Assembly: GCF_004331345.1 (NCBI RefSeq)
Contig: NZ_SJJZ01000004.1
Coordinates: forward strand, 434,001-498,000
DNA length: 64,000 nucleotides
Direction: 5' to 3'
Origin: Kribbella soli
Lineage (GTDB): Bacteria; Actinomycetota; Actinomycetes; Propionibacteriales; Kribbellaceae
The position numbers were made by a program, and so were the translations under genes. Below the pieces are notes generated by a model. The model had not been told where the DNA came from. It worked only from the letters and a program-made list of their open reading frames with translations, and searched no databases. Below, piece by piece: positions 17,217 to 26,247 of the stretch. Position 1 is the stretch's first letter, and each line of letters opens with the position of its first letter.

Positions 17217-18083
17217 TTACTGGCCCTGCTGCCAGTTGCCGTTCTGCGGGGTGCCGTTGGACCAGTTGCCGGGCGCTGCGTGCGCGGCCGGGTGCTGCTC
17301 GGGCTGAGTGGGCTGGGTGGGCTGCTGGTAGCCGCCCTCGTAGTTGCCCTGGTACTCGCCCTGGTAGCCGCCCTGCTGCGGGTACGCCGCCGTGCCGTTG
17401 TCCATGCCGCTCTGCGCGGCCGGCTTGACCATCTTGTCCTTGTCGAACAGGTTGCTCAGTGCCCGGCCGGCCATCTCGCGGCCCCCGAGGCCGAAAGCGA
17501 GACCGAGAGCAAGCGCGGCGCCCGCGAGGACGATCAGCAGCGTGTTACCGGTGAGCTGGACCGCGACACCGAGCTGGGTCAGCGCGGCGAACGCGGCGTA
17601 CACGAGAACGGCGTACCGGGCCACCTTGGCCAGGGTCTCGTTGCCGGTCGCACCGCGGATGACGGCGGCCAGGAAGTTGGCGAACAGCGCCGCCAGGCAG
17701 ACGATCACGATCGCGGCGAAGATCCGCGGGATGTAGGCGAGCATGTCGCTCATGAAGTTCGAGATCTCCGGTACGCCGAGTGCGGAGGCGAACATCGTGA
17801 AGCTGATCAGGAAGACGAACCAGAACACGACCTTGCCCAGCATCGCCGAAGCGGTCAGTCCCGTGCCCGACCGTTGCAGGACACCGGAGACGCCGGCCCG
17901 TTCCATCCAGCCGTCGAAGCCGACCCGGCCGAGCAGCCGGCCGACGAGATTGCCGAGAATCTTGGCCACGAAGTAGCCGACGACCAGGATGACCAGGCCG
18001 CCCAGCAGGTTCGGGATGAACGACAGCAGTTTGCTGAACGCATCCTCGAACGGTTGGGTGAAGTCGATTGCTAACGCTGACAT
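17217..18083 (-). CDS. Small-conductance mechanosensitive channel-like protein
   Basis: 288 residues. Five hydrophobic segments lie between about 20 and 200 (LLGGLVILVVGYFVAKILGN; VVFWFVFLISFTMFA; FAAIVIVCLAALFANFLAAV; ARYAVLVYAAFAAL; TLLIVLAGAALALGLAFGLG). The TM-helix repeats and the final GLGGREMAGR segment resemble MscS-like proteins without the large cytoplasmic vestibule. The C-terminal 85 residues are a disordered Gly/Tyr/Gln/Pro tail (QGGYQGEYQGNYEGGYQQ). Start ATG 18083 follows AAGGAAC. A role in osmotic release is possible; ion selectivity is not readable. Confidence 0.7.
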   Translation of the reverse strand: MSALAIDFTQPFEDAFSKLLSFIPNLLGGLVILVVGYFVAKILGNLVGRLLGRVGFDGWMERAGVSGVLQRSGTGLTASAMLGKVVFWFVFLISFTMFASALGVPEISNFMSDMLAYIPRIFAAIVIVCLAALFANFLAAVIRGATGNETLAKVARYAVLVYAAFAALTQLGVAVQLTGNTLLIVLAGAALALGLAFGLGGREMAGRALSNLFDKDKMVKPAAQSGMDNGTAAYPQQGGYQGEYQGNYEGGYQQPTQPTQPEQHPAAHAAPGNWSNGTPQNGNWQQGQ

Positions 18084-18317
18084 CGGATGTTCCTTCCGGA
18101 CTGGCCCGCATCCGCTGTCGGCACATGACTGCACCAACCCCGGCACGGGCGGATGCAGTGGTGTCCAGTATGACTCGTACCCTCAGATGCCTTGGGCAAA
18201 CAGATTTGCAGGCGCGGCGGGCAACGAAAAGTGTTTGCGTAAGGCAATCACTATCGCGGTACTTCGCTGCTTACCCCTGCCGACTGAACCGCTTCAGGCG
18301 TTTGCGATCCTGTACCT

Positions 18318-18773
18318 ATGAACGATGTCGTGATCCGCCGCGCCACCGCTTCCGACGTTGCCGCGATCGTCGCGATGATCGCCGACGACCAACTCGGCGC
18401 CACCCGCGAGTCGCTCGACGACCTGACGCCGTACCTGGCGGCGTTCGAGCAGATCGATGCCGATCCCAACCAACTGCTGGTAGTTGCTGATCGCAACGAC
18501 GATGTGATCGGCACGCTCCAGCTCACGATCATCCCCGGCCTGTCCCGCCGCGGCTCCACCCGCGGCCTGATCGAGGCCGTCCGCGTCGCTGCCCCCGCCC
18601 GCGGCTGCGGCCTCGGCAGCACTCTCGTCCGCTGGGCCGTCGAAGAATCCCGCATTCGCGGCTGCACCCTGGTCCAACTCACCTCGGACAAATCCCGCAC
18701 CGAAGCCCACCGCTTCTACACCAACCTGGGCTTCACCAACTCCCACGAAGGCTTCAAACTCAAGTTCAGCTGA
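18318..18773 (+). CDS. GNAT family N-acetyltransferase
   Basis: 151 residues. The fold runs from VIRRATASDV at the N-terminus, through the LLVVADRNDDVIGTLQL strand pair, to the acetyl-CoA loop AAPARGCGLGSTLVRWAVE (about 92-110), then the AHRFYTNLGF motif near residue 130. It transfers an acetyl group from acetyl-CoA to an amine of unknown identity. The -10-like TACCT ends at the ATG, so the message is probably leaderless. The 3' end overlaps the convergent metallopeptidase gene by eight bases. Confidence 0.85.
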   Translation: MNDVVIRRATASDVAAIVAMIADDQLGATRESLDDLTPYLAAFEQIDADPNQLLVVADRNDDVIGTLQLTIIPGLSRRGSTRGLIEAVRVAAPARGCGLGSTLVRWAVEESRIRGCTLVQLTSDKSRTEAHRFYTNLGFTNSHEGFKLKFS

Positions 18774-19707
18774 CCCGATCCGAGGACGCCGACCAGGTGT
18801 TGCAGGCAGCCGGGGATTTGGCCTTGAAAGCGGCCGCGGCCCACGCGGAGCTGCTCTCGCGCGATCCGTGGTCCCGCGGGGGCGACGCCGGGTCGTCACC
18901 GGAGGACGCAGCCCACAGGTAGGAACTGAACCGGTCGCCGTACAGGTCGAGAGACGTCTGGTTGGCGCCGAAGAAGGCCGCACCGAAGCAGGACGCCTGC
19001 AGTTCGAGGCGGCGCGACGGCTCGAGGACGGCGGCGCCGGTGATCTCTCCCCATCGATCGTCGTAGTACGTCGAGATCCCGACGAGCTGCTGTACGTGGT
19101 GCCCGAACTCGTGCGCCATCGTGAACTCGAGGTACACCTGCGCGACCACGTGGTCGTACTCCTCGTCCTCGACGAGCTCGTCCCAGTCGAGATAGATCCC
19201 TGAGTCCGCCGGGCAGTAGTACCCCTCGCTCTGCTTGCCGAAGGTGCCGCACGCCGTCTTCGATCCCTGGTTGATGGCGTACACGGCCGCCGGCCGGAAC
19301 TTGACACCCGCACGCGCTACCACGGGCTTCCAGGCTCGCTGGAGACAGCCAAGGATCGCGTTCATGTACTGCTGCACGGCCTTCTGCGATCGCAATGCGA
19401 TATCCGGCAGCTCACATGCGACGGCCGGAACCTCTCCCGCGGAGTAGATCTTGTTGCGGACCAGGTGCTTCTGCCCCCGCACGCTGTACGTCGGAGTAGC
19501 CGGCGCCTTGCTCGGCACAACCCTCGGCTTCGGACTCGACGTCACACTCGGCTTCGGACTCGGCGTCGGTGTCGCACTCGGACTCGGGGTCGAGGTCGGG
19601 GTCGGGGTCGCGGTGGGGGTCGTCTCCGGCGCGGCGACCTGTCGAGTACAGCCGCAGGCCAACACCACGGCGACGAACACTGCCACCACACGCGCCGTAC
19701 GACGCAT
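18766..19707 (-). CDS. Neutral zinc metallopeptidase lipoprotein, paralogue 1
   Basis: 313 residues. The lipoprotein signal ends CGC at about 18-20. A Pro/Thr/Ser linker (about 25-75) precedes the catalytic domain. HEFGH is at 199-203 within TMAHEFGHHVQQL, the zincin motif of the neutral zinc metallopeptidase (YpfJ-like) family. Conserved NKIYSAGEVPAVAC and paired cysteines (154, 165) surround it. It should act at the outer face of the membrane on unknown proteins. It is the last of four tandem paralogues and starts one base after the stop of paralogue 2. Confidence 0.85.
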   Translation of the reverse strand: MRRTARVVAVFVAVVLACGCTRQVAAPETTPTATPTPTSTPSPSATPTPSPKPSVTSSPKPRVVPSKAPATPTYSVRGQKHLVRNKIYSAGEVPAVACELPDIALRSQKAVQQYMNAILGCLQRAWKPVVARAGVKFRPAAVYAINQGSKTACGTFGKQSEGYYCPADSGIYLDWDELVEDEEYDHVVAQVYLEFTMAHEFGHHVQQLVGISTYYDDRWGEITGAAVLEPSRRLELQASCFGAAFFGANQTSLDLYGDRFSSYLWAASSGDDPASPPRDHGSRESSSAWAAAAFKAKSPAACNTWSASSDRVS

Positions 19708-19708
19708 C

Positions 19709-20599
19709 TCAGCTCACCCACTCCGCGGGTGCGGCCCACGTGTTGCAGACCGCCGGAGACTTGGCCGCGAAGGCATCGTCGGTCCACGAGGTGTTGCTCG
19801 CGCGCGATCCGTGGTCCCGGACACCATCCGGCTGGCCGTCGTCGCCGCGGTGCGCAGCCCGGCGGTACGCGTTGAGCCTGTCGTCATACAGGTTCAGGGA
19901 TGCCTGGTTGGCGCCGAGGAACGCGGACGCGAAGCAGGACGCCTGGAGTTCCTGACGGCGCATCTGCTCGAGGCGAGTCGCGCCGGTCGTACGGTCCCAT
20001 CGATCGTCGAAGTACTGCGAGATCCTGACGAGCCTCTGCACGTGGTGCCCGAACTCGTGCGCCATCAGGTACTGGATGGTGATCTGCGCCGCCACGGGGC
20101 CGGTCCCTTCATCCTCGACGAGCTGGTCCCAGTCGAGATAGATCCCCGAGTTCGCCCTGCAGTAGTACACGTAGTCCTCCTTGCGGAAGATCCCGCAGGC
20201 CGTCTTCGATCCCTGGTTGACGGCATACGTGACCGCAGGCACGAACTTGACGCCCGCACGCACGACCAGCGGCTTCCACGCCCGCTGGAGACAGTCCAGG
20301 ACCGCGGTCGAGTACTGCTGCACCGCCTTCTGCGACCGCACCGCGATATCCGGCAAGCTGCATGCCACCGCCGGAACCTGTCCCGCCGAGTAGATCTTGT
20401 TGCGGAGCAGGTAGATCTCCTCCTGCGTCCGGTACGTCGGGGTCGCCCGCACCGGACTCGGCGCAACTCTCGGCGTCGGCGTCGTACTCGCGCCAGAGGA
20501 CGCCGGGTCCGAGAGCGCTCCATTCGTCCACGAGCACCCACCGGCAATCGCCACAAGCAGCCCAACGACCCCAATCAGAGCTGCGCGCCGCACGATCAA
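19709..20599 (-). CDS. Neutral zinc metallopeptidase lipoprotein, paralogue 2
   Basis: 296 residues. Lipobox IAGGC ends at Cys22, followed by a short Pro/Thr linker. The catalytic domain carries HEFGH at 181-185 (LMAHEFGHHVQRL). It is very close to paralogue 1: both share NKIYSAG-VPAVAC-LPDIA-RSQKAVQQY and GIYLDWD-LVEDE. This points to a recent tandem duplication. It is presumably anchored outside the cell. It shares a transcript with its neighbours (55-base gap upstream, one base downstream). Confidence 0.85.
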   Translation of the reverse strand: MIVRRAALIGVVGLLVAIAGGCSWTNGALSDPASSGASTTPTPRVAPSPVRATPTYRTQEEIYLLRNKIYSAGQVPAVACSLPDIAVRSQKAVQQYSTAVLDCLQRAWKPLVVRAGVKFVPAVTYAVNQGSKTACGIFRKEDYVYYCRANSGIYLDWDQLVEDEGTGPVAAQITIQYLMAHEFGHHVQRLVRISQYFDDRWDRTTGATRLEQMRRQELQASCFASAFLGANQASLNLYDDRLNAYRRAAHRGDDGQPDGVRDHGSRASNTSWTDDAFAAKSPAVCNTWAAPAEWVS

Positions 20600-20654
20600 G
20601 TCACTCGCTTCGCGGTGTCCACCGGCGTCTCCAGCGCAACCGTCCGCCCGGGCA

Positions 20655-21929
20655 TCAGCTCACCTTGGCGGCGGGGGCGGTGAAGGTGTTGCAGACTTTG
20701 GGGTCGGCGGAGTTGAAGGCGGGTTCGGACCACGCCCAGTTGCTCTTCCGCGAGCCGTGGTCGCGGATCTTGTCCTCGCTGTACTCGTCGCCGGAGTGCT
20801 GCGCTTCCCACCGCCAGACCTGAAGCTTGTTGCCGGACAGGCCGAGCGACTTCTTGTTGGCGCCGAGGAAAGCCGCGCCGAAGCAGGTCGCCTGCAGCTC
20901 GCGGCGACGCGCCCATTCGAGCTTCATCGCCTTCGAGTTCGTCCAGCCCTCGCGCGAGAACGACGCCGTGATCATCTCGGTCATCTGCTGGATGTGGTGC
21001 CCGTACTCGTGCGCCATCGTGTCGAGCATCCACACCCGGGCAGCGAGCGGCTCGTCCTTGTAGTACTTGAGATCGTTCTTCCAGCTGATGTTGATGCTCT
21101 CGTCGTCGCTGCAGTAGTACGCGGTGTCCGACTCTCCGGTGCAGTCCTCCTCGGTGCCGACCTGGCTGGTCTGCAGCTTCAGCTTCGGCGGCCGGAAGTC
21201 GTAACCGGCCTTCGTCACCAGCGGCCCCCACGCGTTGTTCAGGCACGGCAGAAGTGCCTGGTAGTAGCGCAGGATCGCCGACTGCGAGTTCGGTTTGATC
21301 GCCGGCTCCTTGCAGCTGACCGCTACGACCTTTCCGGACGTATAGATCTTGTTCTGCTGGAGCCGGACCATGTCCGGGACTCCCTGGACGGTCTTGGTGA
21401 CCGTGGGGTTGGGTGGGACGGGGAGCGGGGTCTGGGACTTCTTCACCGACGGTTGGGCGAGGGGGTTCTTCACGTTGCCGTAGGAGTCGACCAGGCGGAA
21501 GCCGGCGATGGTGGCGCCGGTGAGCATCAGGATGACGAGGATCGACAGGCCGACGACGATCGGCCGGGAGTACTGGCGTGGCGGGGCGGCCGGTGGTGGT
21601 TCGGTGGTGAACTGGGCGCCGGAGCGGGACGGGTTCGAGTGCCAGCCGGTCGGGCGGGGGCCGCCGACGCGGCGGGTGCCGGTCAGCGGCGTGAGCGGTA
21701 CGCCGGTCTGCGGCGCGACGGGCGGGCCGCTGTACTCGCTCGTCGTACCCGGTTCGGTCGGCAGCGGACGCGCCTTGCGACGCATCGGGGTGTCGCCGAG
21801 CGACACCGAGCGAGCCGGTCCGAGCCCGCCTGGCTGCGCGCTCTTCAGGGTCAGCGGACGGGTGCCGGCCGCTGGTTCACCGGACGCGAAGTGCCCGGGC
21901 CCCGGCACACCTTCCTCGGAGTCAGGCAT
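20655..21929 (-). CDS. Neutral zinc metallopeptidase with N-terminal membrane anchor, paralogue 3
   Basis: 424 residues. A cytoplasmic, proline-rich N-terminal region (1-120) is followed by one membrane segment (about 123-145) and an extracytoplasmic catalytic domain. HEYGH is at 307-311 (TMAHEYGHHIQQM). The family landmarks NKIYTSGKVVAVSC and TAYYCSDDESINISW are present. It differs from paralogues 1 and 2 in being anchored by a transmembrane helix and not a lipid. The ATG lies 19 bases after paralogue 4, so the two are co-transcribed. Confidence 0.87.
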   Translation of the reverse strand: MPDSEEGVPGPGHFASGEPAAGTRPLTLKSAQPGGLGPARSVSLGDTPMRRKARPLPTEPGTTSEYSGPPVAPQTGVPLTPLTGTRRVGGPRPTGWHSNPSRSGAQFTTEPPPAAPPRQYSRPIVVGLSILVILMLTGATIAGFRLVDSYGNVKNPLAQPSVKKSQTPLPVPPNPTVTKTVQGVPDMVRLQQNKIYTSGKVVAVSCKEPAIKPNSQSAILRYYQALLPCLNNAWGPLVTKAGYDFRPPKLKLQTSQVGTEEDCTGESDTAYYCSDDESINISWKNDLKYYKDEPLAARVWMLDTMAHEYGHHIQQMTEMITASFSREGWTNSKAMKLEWARRRELQATCFGAAFLGANKKSLGLSGNKLQVWRWEAQHSGDEYSEDKIRDHGSRKSNWAWSEPAFNSADPKVCNTFTAPAAKVS

Positions 21930-21948
21930 CGATCGTTCCCATCTTCGC

Positions 21949-23151
21949 TCAGCTGACCTTGGCGGATGCTGCGACGAAAGTGTTGCAGGCTCCGGGGTTG
22001 GTTGTCGCCAGGCCCTGGTTCATCCACAGCGCGAGGCTCTTGCTGGAGCCGTGGTCGCGGACCTTGTCCTTGGTGAACTCGTCGCCGCGGCGACTGATCA
22101 GTCCGTTCCACTGCCGGAGCAGTTCGCCGCGCAACGGGAAGCTCGCCCTGGCCGCGCCGAAGAACACCGCACCGAAGCAGTACGCCTGCAGCGCGGCGCG
22201 CCGGTTCATCTCCAGCTGCGCGGTCTTGCTCGCCGCGGTGTCGGCGAGGTTGTCGGAGGCGTCGGCTATCCCGGTCAGGTTCTGCACGTGTACGCCGTAC
22301 ACGAAGCCGAAGGACTGGGCCATCTCCGCGCGCACCTCGGCCTTGTTCTTCGGGTAGTCCTCGACGGTCGTCTGCCACGGCATCGTCGCGCTGCCGCCGT
22401 GCTCGTCCTGGCAGTACAGGGCGAGGTCGTGCTGTACGCCGCACGCGGTCTCGTCACCGTCGGCGAAGATGACCAGGTTCGGCGATCGGAACTCGAAACC
22501 GGCCTTGGTGACGATCGGTTCCCAGGCCTTGTCCATACATGCGGTCAGCGCCTGATAGTACGAGCGGACGTTCTCCATGGACGTCGGCCGGAACGCGGGT
22601 TCCGGGCACTTCGCCGCGGCGAGCGCGCCGGCGGCGTAGATCGCGTTCTTGCCGACGACGTCGGTGTCCGGGGTGCCCTTGCCGACGGGTGGCTTGGTCG
22701 TCGGCGCGCCGCCGCTCGGCTTCGTGGTCGGCGGAATCGGGTTCACCGAGAAGTCCGGAGACGAGATCACCTTGACCGCGAACGTCGCGCCGCCGCCGAG
22801 GAACAGCAGCACCGCGGCGACCATCAGCGCGATGAGGCCCTTGGACCGCTTCTTCGGCACGAACGGCACCGGCTCCGGGTGATACACCTGCCGGTACGCC
22901 ACAGAGGCGCGATCCTCGGCCGGCGGCGGGCCGAGGCGGCCGCCGGAAGGCGTCGTACGGCGGGAGTCGATCCGGGACCCGCTCAACTGCGGCGGCGTCG
23001 GCGGCGCGTCCCCGCTGAGCCGCGGCGTGGGTGCCGCCAACGGTGCCCCCAACGGTGCCGAAGTCCCTTGTTTCCGGTCGTCGTTCGAGATCTGGTCACC
23101 GTCGCCGCCCGGCAGGAAGTGCCCAGGCTTGGGTGCCGGCTTGTCCGCCAT
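21949..23151 (-). CDS. Metallopeptidase-like protein lacking HExxH, paralogue 4
   Basis: 400 residues. Architecture as in paralogue 3: Pro-rich cytoplasmic N-terminus, membrane segment (about 105-127), Thr/Pro linker, then a peptidase-like domain with NAIYAAGALAAAKCPEP and ACGVQHDLALYC. Where the others read MAHEFGHHV, this protein has MAQSFGFVYGVHV (277-289), so the zinc-binding His and catalytic Glu are gone. It is probably a pseudoprotease, perhaps a regulator or scaffold for its neighbours. ATG 23151 with GGGAAG upstream was chosen over an upstream start. It is the first gene of the four-gene operon. Confidence 0.82.
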   Translation of the reverse strand: MADKPAPKPGHFLPGGDGDQISNDDRKQGTSAPLGAPLAAPTPRLSGDAPPTPPQLSGSRIDSRRTTPSGGRLGPPPAEDRASVAYRQVYHPEPVPFVPKKRSKGLIALMVAAVLLFLGGGATFAVKVISSPDFSVNPIPPTTKPSGGAPTTKPPVGKGTPDTDVVGKNAIYAAGALAAAKCPEPAFRPTSMENVRSYYQALTACMDKAWEPIVTKAGFEFRSPNLVIFADGDETACGVQHDLALYCQDEHGGSATMPWQTTVEDYPKNKAEVRAEMAQSFGFVYGVHVQNLTGIADASDNLADTAASKTAQLEMNRRAALQAYCFGAVFFGAARASFPLRGELLRQWNGLISRRGDEFTKDKVRDHGSSKSLALWMNQGLATTNPGACNTFVAASAKVS

Positions 23152-23334
23152 AACTTCCCGCTTCTCCCCAGTACCGGTCACCGCCGGTCCCACCCCGATG
23201 CATCAGAAGGGCCGGAACACCCCCAGTGCCGGCCGCCGCATGATATTACGGCCTGGACCACCATCCCGGGAACCGGATTGCAGCTATTGACATCATTCCG
23301 CGACCGCCCGCCACTGGGCAGCTACCCAGCGCAT

Positions 23335-24126
23335 TTACTCGGCTACGCGGCCGTGGGCGAGGAAGTGCGGGCTGGCGGCCCGAAGGTTGGGGTCGGATTC
23401 GACATGGCGGGCGAAGAGGACGGCGGAGGGGAGGAGGGCTTCGACGGTCTCCGGGGCGGCGTTCTGGAGGACGTTGCTGGCGGGGCCCTCGACCCCGAGG
23501 ACCTCCACGTCGGCGAGACCGGCTGTGGTGAGTTCGGTGGCGAGTTCGGCGGCGTGGTGAAAATAGGCGACGGTGAACCCGCCGGAGCCGTCGATGCTGC
23601 CGGACGCGAAGGCGTCGAGGAACAGGTGCAGGTTCTCGTCGGTGAGGGTTCCGTTGCTGCCGGCCTCAAGCAGGCCGCCGTACCGATTGATGCCCGCGGC
23701 GACCACCAGCCCACCGGGCCGCGTCACCCGTACCGCTTCCGCCAATGCCCGCGCACGATCCGCGGCATCGACCAGGTGGTAGAGCGGCCCGAGCAGCAGC
23801 GTCACGTCAACGCTCGCGTCCGCGTGCCGGAGCGCCCGCGCATCGCCCTCCTCCGCCGCGAAGGTCCCGATCGTCGCCGCCTGCTTCACATGCTCCGGAA
23901 CCGGATCGACCAGCGTGACCCGATGCCCGTCCGCCGCAAGCCATCGCGCGTGGACGCCGGTCGCACCACCGACATCCAGTACGTCGGACGTGGGCGGCAG
24001 CCAGCGCCGCAGCAACTCCTGGGTACGCAGGAACTCGAGCCGGCCGTGCCCGCGGACGACCAGCCGATCGTCCTCGACGTACCGGTCCCGATAGAAGGAG
24101 CGAATCACCGGATCAAGTTCAGTCAT
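23335..24126 (-). CDS. SAM-dependent methyltransferase (class I)
   Basis: 263 residues. The SAM-binding motif DVLDVGGATGVHARWL is near residues 48-63. It is followed by VTLVDP, and LLLGPLYHLVD marks motif IV of Methyltransf_11/25-type enzymes. Start ATG 24126; the open frame extends much further upstream, but that part is antisense to other genes. The substrate is unknown. It is divergent from the second methyltransferase gene, with 57 bases between the two starts, so their promoters must overlap. Confidence 0.85.
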   Translation of the reverse strand: MTELDPVIRSFYRDRYVEDDRLVVRGHGRLEFLRTQELLRRWLPPTSDVLDVGGATGVHARWLAADGHRVTLVDPVPEHVKQAATIGTFAAEEGDARALRHADASVDVTLLLGPLYHLVDAADRARALAEAVRVTRPGGLVVAAGINRYGGLLEAGSNGTLTDENLHLFLDAFASGSIDGSGGFTVAYFHHAAELATELTTAGLADVEVLGVEGPASNVLQNAAPETVEALLPSAVLFARHVESDPNLRAASPHFLAHGRVAE

Positions 24127-24183
24127 GCATCCACTCTGCCCGCCGAAAATGCCAGGCACATCCCGTTTTGATCTCGCTACCCT

Positions 24184-24918
24184 GTGCCAGTGGCAGACCT
24201 GAAGCACGACGACTATCCGCGGTCCAACAAGTACGACGCGGACTGGCTCCTGGCCCGGGACATGGGCCCGAATCCCCTGTGGATGCTGGAAGATCTCGCC
24301 AGCGACCTCGACCTGAAACCCGGCATGCGCGTACTCGACCTGGGATCCGGCAAGGGCGCCACGTCCGTCTTCCTGGCGAAGGAGTACGGCGTGCAGGTCT
24401 GGACCGCCGACCTGTGGATAGATCCGACCGAGGCCGCCGCCCACATCGACTCCCCGGACGTCGTGACGCTGAAGGCGGAGGCGCATGCCCTGCCGTTCGC
24501 CGCGGGGTTCTTCGACGCGATCATCTGCATCGACGCCTACGAATACTTCGGCACCGCGGACGGCTATCTCGCCTACATCACCAGCTTCCTCAAGCCGGGT
24601 GGGCAGCTGGGCGTCGCGACGCCCGCCATGCGGCGCGAGATCCGCGAGCTCGGCCACATCCCGGAGCACATCAAGAAGATGGTCGGCTGGGAGGCGCTCG
24701 CCTGGCATACCGCGGACTGGTGGCGGTTCCAGTGGGAGATCACCGAGCTCGTCGACGTCACCGCCGCGCGCCTGCAGGAGAACGGCTGGGCCGACTGGAT
24801 CAAGTGGTCCCGAGCGGTCTCCGAGTACCGCGGCGAACGCGACGACGCCCTCGACATGCTCGAGGCCGACAACGGCCAATACCTGACCTTCGCCATCCTC
24901 GCCGCCCGCAAGCACTGA
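24184..24918 (+). CDS. SAM-dependent methyltransferase (class I)
   Basis: 244 residues. Glycine motif RVLDLGSGKGATSVFLAKEY is near 50-70, then the acidic VWTADLW, EAHALPFAAGFFDAIICID (motif IV) and LKPGGQLGVATP. The C-terminal third is Trp-rich (WHTADWWRFQWEITE), typical of this actinobacterial subgroup. GTG 24184 sits seven bases after a TACCCT element, suggesting a leaderless message; a second in-frame GTG is two codons later. Substrate not readable. Twenty-one bases separate it from the next gene. Confidence 0.85.
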   Translation: MPVADLKHDDYPRSNKYDADWLLARDMGPNPLWMLEDLASDLDLKPGMRVLDLGSGKGATSVFLAKEYGVQVWTADLWIDPTEAAAHIDSPDVVTLKAEAHALPFAAGFFDAIICIDAYEYFGTADGYLAYITSFLKPGGQLGVATPAMRREIRELGHIPEHIKKMVGWEALAWHTADWWRFQWEITELVDVTAARLQENGWADWIKWSRAVSEYRGERDDALDMLEADNGQYLTFAILAARKH

Positions 24919-24939
24919 CCCGCCTGGCATGCTGGGGGC

Positions 24940-25362
24940 ATGAGCTGGGCTGTTTACGCAATGCGCGGGCCAGGAGGCGTACGTCGCCTCGACGACATTC
25001 CGGTCGACTACGAGCCGCCGGCCGTCGGTCTGGCGACCGACGTGGTGGCCAAGGTCCGGGAAGTGGTGCCGGACGTGGACACGAGCAAACCGTCCTGGCT
25101 GGCGCTGCGAAGTCCGGAGTACGACGTCGAGATGACGATCGGCAAGGGCGTCGAGGTCCGCGACATCACCTTCTACCTGAACGACGGCCCGCGGTCGATC
25201 CCGATCGTGATGGAGATCAGCCGCCAACTCGGCGTCACGCCGTACGACACCGAATCCGGCAACTTCCTCACCGAGGAGTCCCGGCCCCCGGTCCCGCCGC
25301 CGATGGAGCCCGATGAGATCAAGATGAACAAGCCCAAATGGTGGAAGTTCGGCCGCAAGTAG
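24940..25362 (+). CDS. Hypothetical protein
   Basis: 140 residues, soluble, unrecognised family. It begins MSWAVYAMRGPGGVRRLDDI. It has a central alternating region ending FYLNDGPRSIPIVMEISRQL that suggests a small alpha/beta fold, and a Pro-rich then Lys/Trp-rich tail (KMNKPKWWKFGRK). No signal or membrane segment. It lies 21 bases after the methyltransferase gene and may be co-transcribed. Confidence 0.6.
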   Translation: MSWAVYAMRGPGGVRRLDDIPVDYEPPAVGLATDVVAKVREVVPDVDTSKPSWLALRSPEYDVEMTIGKGVEVRDITFYLNDGPRSIPIVMEISRQLGVTPYDTESGNFLTEESRPPVPPPMEPDEIKMNKPKWWKFGRK

Positions 25363-25385
25363 CCAGAGAACACGCGCTGGTGGCA

Positions 25386-25429
25386 GGGCACAGGCAATAA
25401 CCTGTCTCACGCCCCCGGTGCCTGTTCCC
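25386..25429. terminator. Hairpin between convergent genes
   Basis: GGGCACAGGCA (25386-25396) pairs with TGCCTGTTCCC (25419-25429) with one mismatch around a 22-base loop. It lies between the hypothetical gene (plus) and the sortase gene (minus), so it could serve both. Part of it resembles the left side of the 2205-2650 inverted repeat (the ACAGGCAATA stretch). Confidence 0.5.
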
Positions 25430-25446
25430 ACCCCCGGCCGGCGGTG

Positions 25447-26169
25447 TTAGCGGGTGGTGACCAGGGTGCCGATCTTGTTGATGCGGTGTTCGGGGTTGCC
25501 CAGTTCGTCGTGCCAGTAGTTGCCGGCTGCGTGGTCCTCGGGGGTGGAGCAGGTGGAGATGGTGAGCATCGGCTGGGTCGGCTTCGCGCCGGGGTTGCCG
25601 GGGACGGCGGCGTTCTGCTGGGCCTTCTCGGCGGGCTTTCGGAAGGAGATCGTCATCGTCCGGGTGATCACGTAGTCGTACACCGTTCCGCCGGCACTGA
25701 TCAGGACGTGGTCTCCGTTCTTCAGCTCCGGTGCTCGCTCCAGCGGTCGTCCGTGGCTGACGCGGTGGCCGGTGATGATGAAGTTCCCGATCTCGCCGGG
25801 TCCGACGCCGCCGGCACGTCCGCGTGGGCTGGCGGCGACACCGCGGTCCTGGATCTTGGTGCCCGGCCGGTCGTCGGCGGTGCCGGTGTAGGCGACGACC
25901 CGCAGGTTCCGCACGCCGATCGCGGGAATCGACATGCTCACCGGCCCGGACACAGTGGGCGTCGGGCGGGGCGAAGGCACGGCTGTCGCGCTCGGCGGTC
26001 GCGCCGGCGAGGGGGTCGGGGCGGTCGTGGACGAGGAGGTCGCGGCGGGTCCTGTGGGCGGGGTCGAGCGTGTGGCCGGGTTGGATGGCAGGACTGAGTC
26101 GCCGGTCGGAGCCGTGTCGCTGCATCCGGCCAGCGCCGTCAACACGACGAGCGCACCTACCAGCCTCAC
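25447..26169 (-). CDS. Lipoprotein sortase, probably class E or F
   Basis: 240 residues. The lipobox LAGC (13-16) is followed by a long Thr/Pro/Ser linker (about 20-75) and a sortase barrel. The triad is visible: His135 (ITGHRVSHG), Cys207 (LTISTCSTP) and Arg229 (PEHRINKIG). Sortases cleave sorting signals and attach proteins to cell wall or to each other. No substrate with an LPxTG-like tail is nearby. The start is the GTG that gives a proper signal peptide; an upstream GTG (26229) would add 20 residues that do not look like a signal. Confidence 0.82.
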   Translation of the reverse strand: MRLVGALVVLTALAGCSDTAPTGDSVLPSNPATRSTPPTGPAATSSSTTAPTPSPARPPSATAVPSPRPTPTVSGPVSMSIPAIGVRNLRVVAYTGTADDRPGTKIQDRGVAASPRGRAGGVGPGEIGNFIITGHRVSHGRPLERAPELKNGDHVLISAGGTVYDYVITRTMTISFRKPAEKAQQNAAVPGNPGAKPTQPMLTISTCSTPEDHAAGNYWHDELGNPEHRINKIGTLVTTR

Positions 26170-26247
26170 ACCACGACGGTAGGTGCCCAGACCGAAAGCC
26201 GCGCGAAATCCCGGCCTCGGCCCGAGCACTCACCCGCCGGCGAATCT

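Noticed and set aside
24127..25431. Long minus-strand open frame continuing upstream of the methyltransferase
   Set aside because: It is antisense to the second methyltransferase and the hypothetical gene, has no recognisable domain, and the methyltransferase homology begins at 24126.
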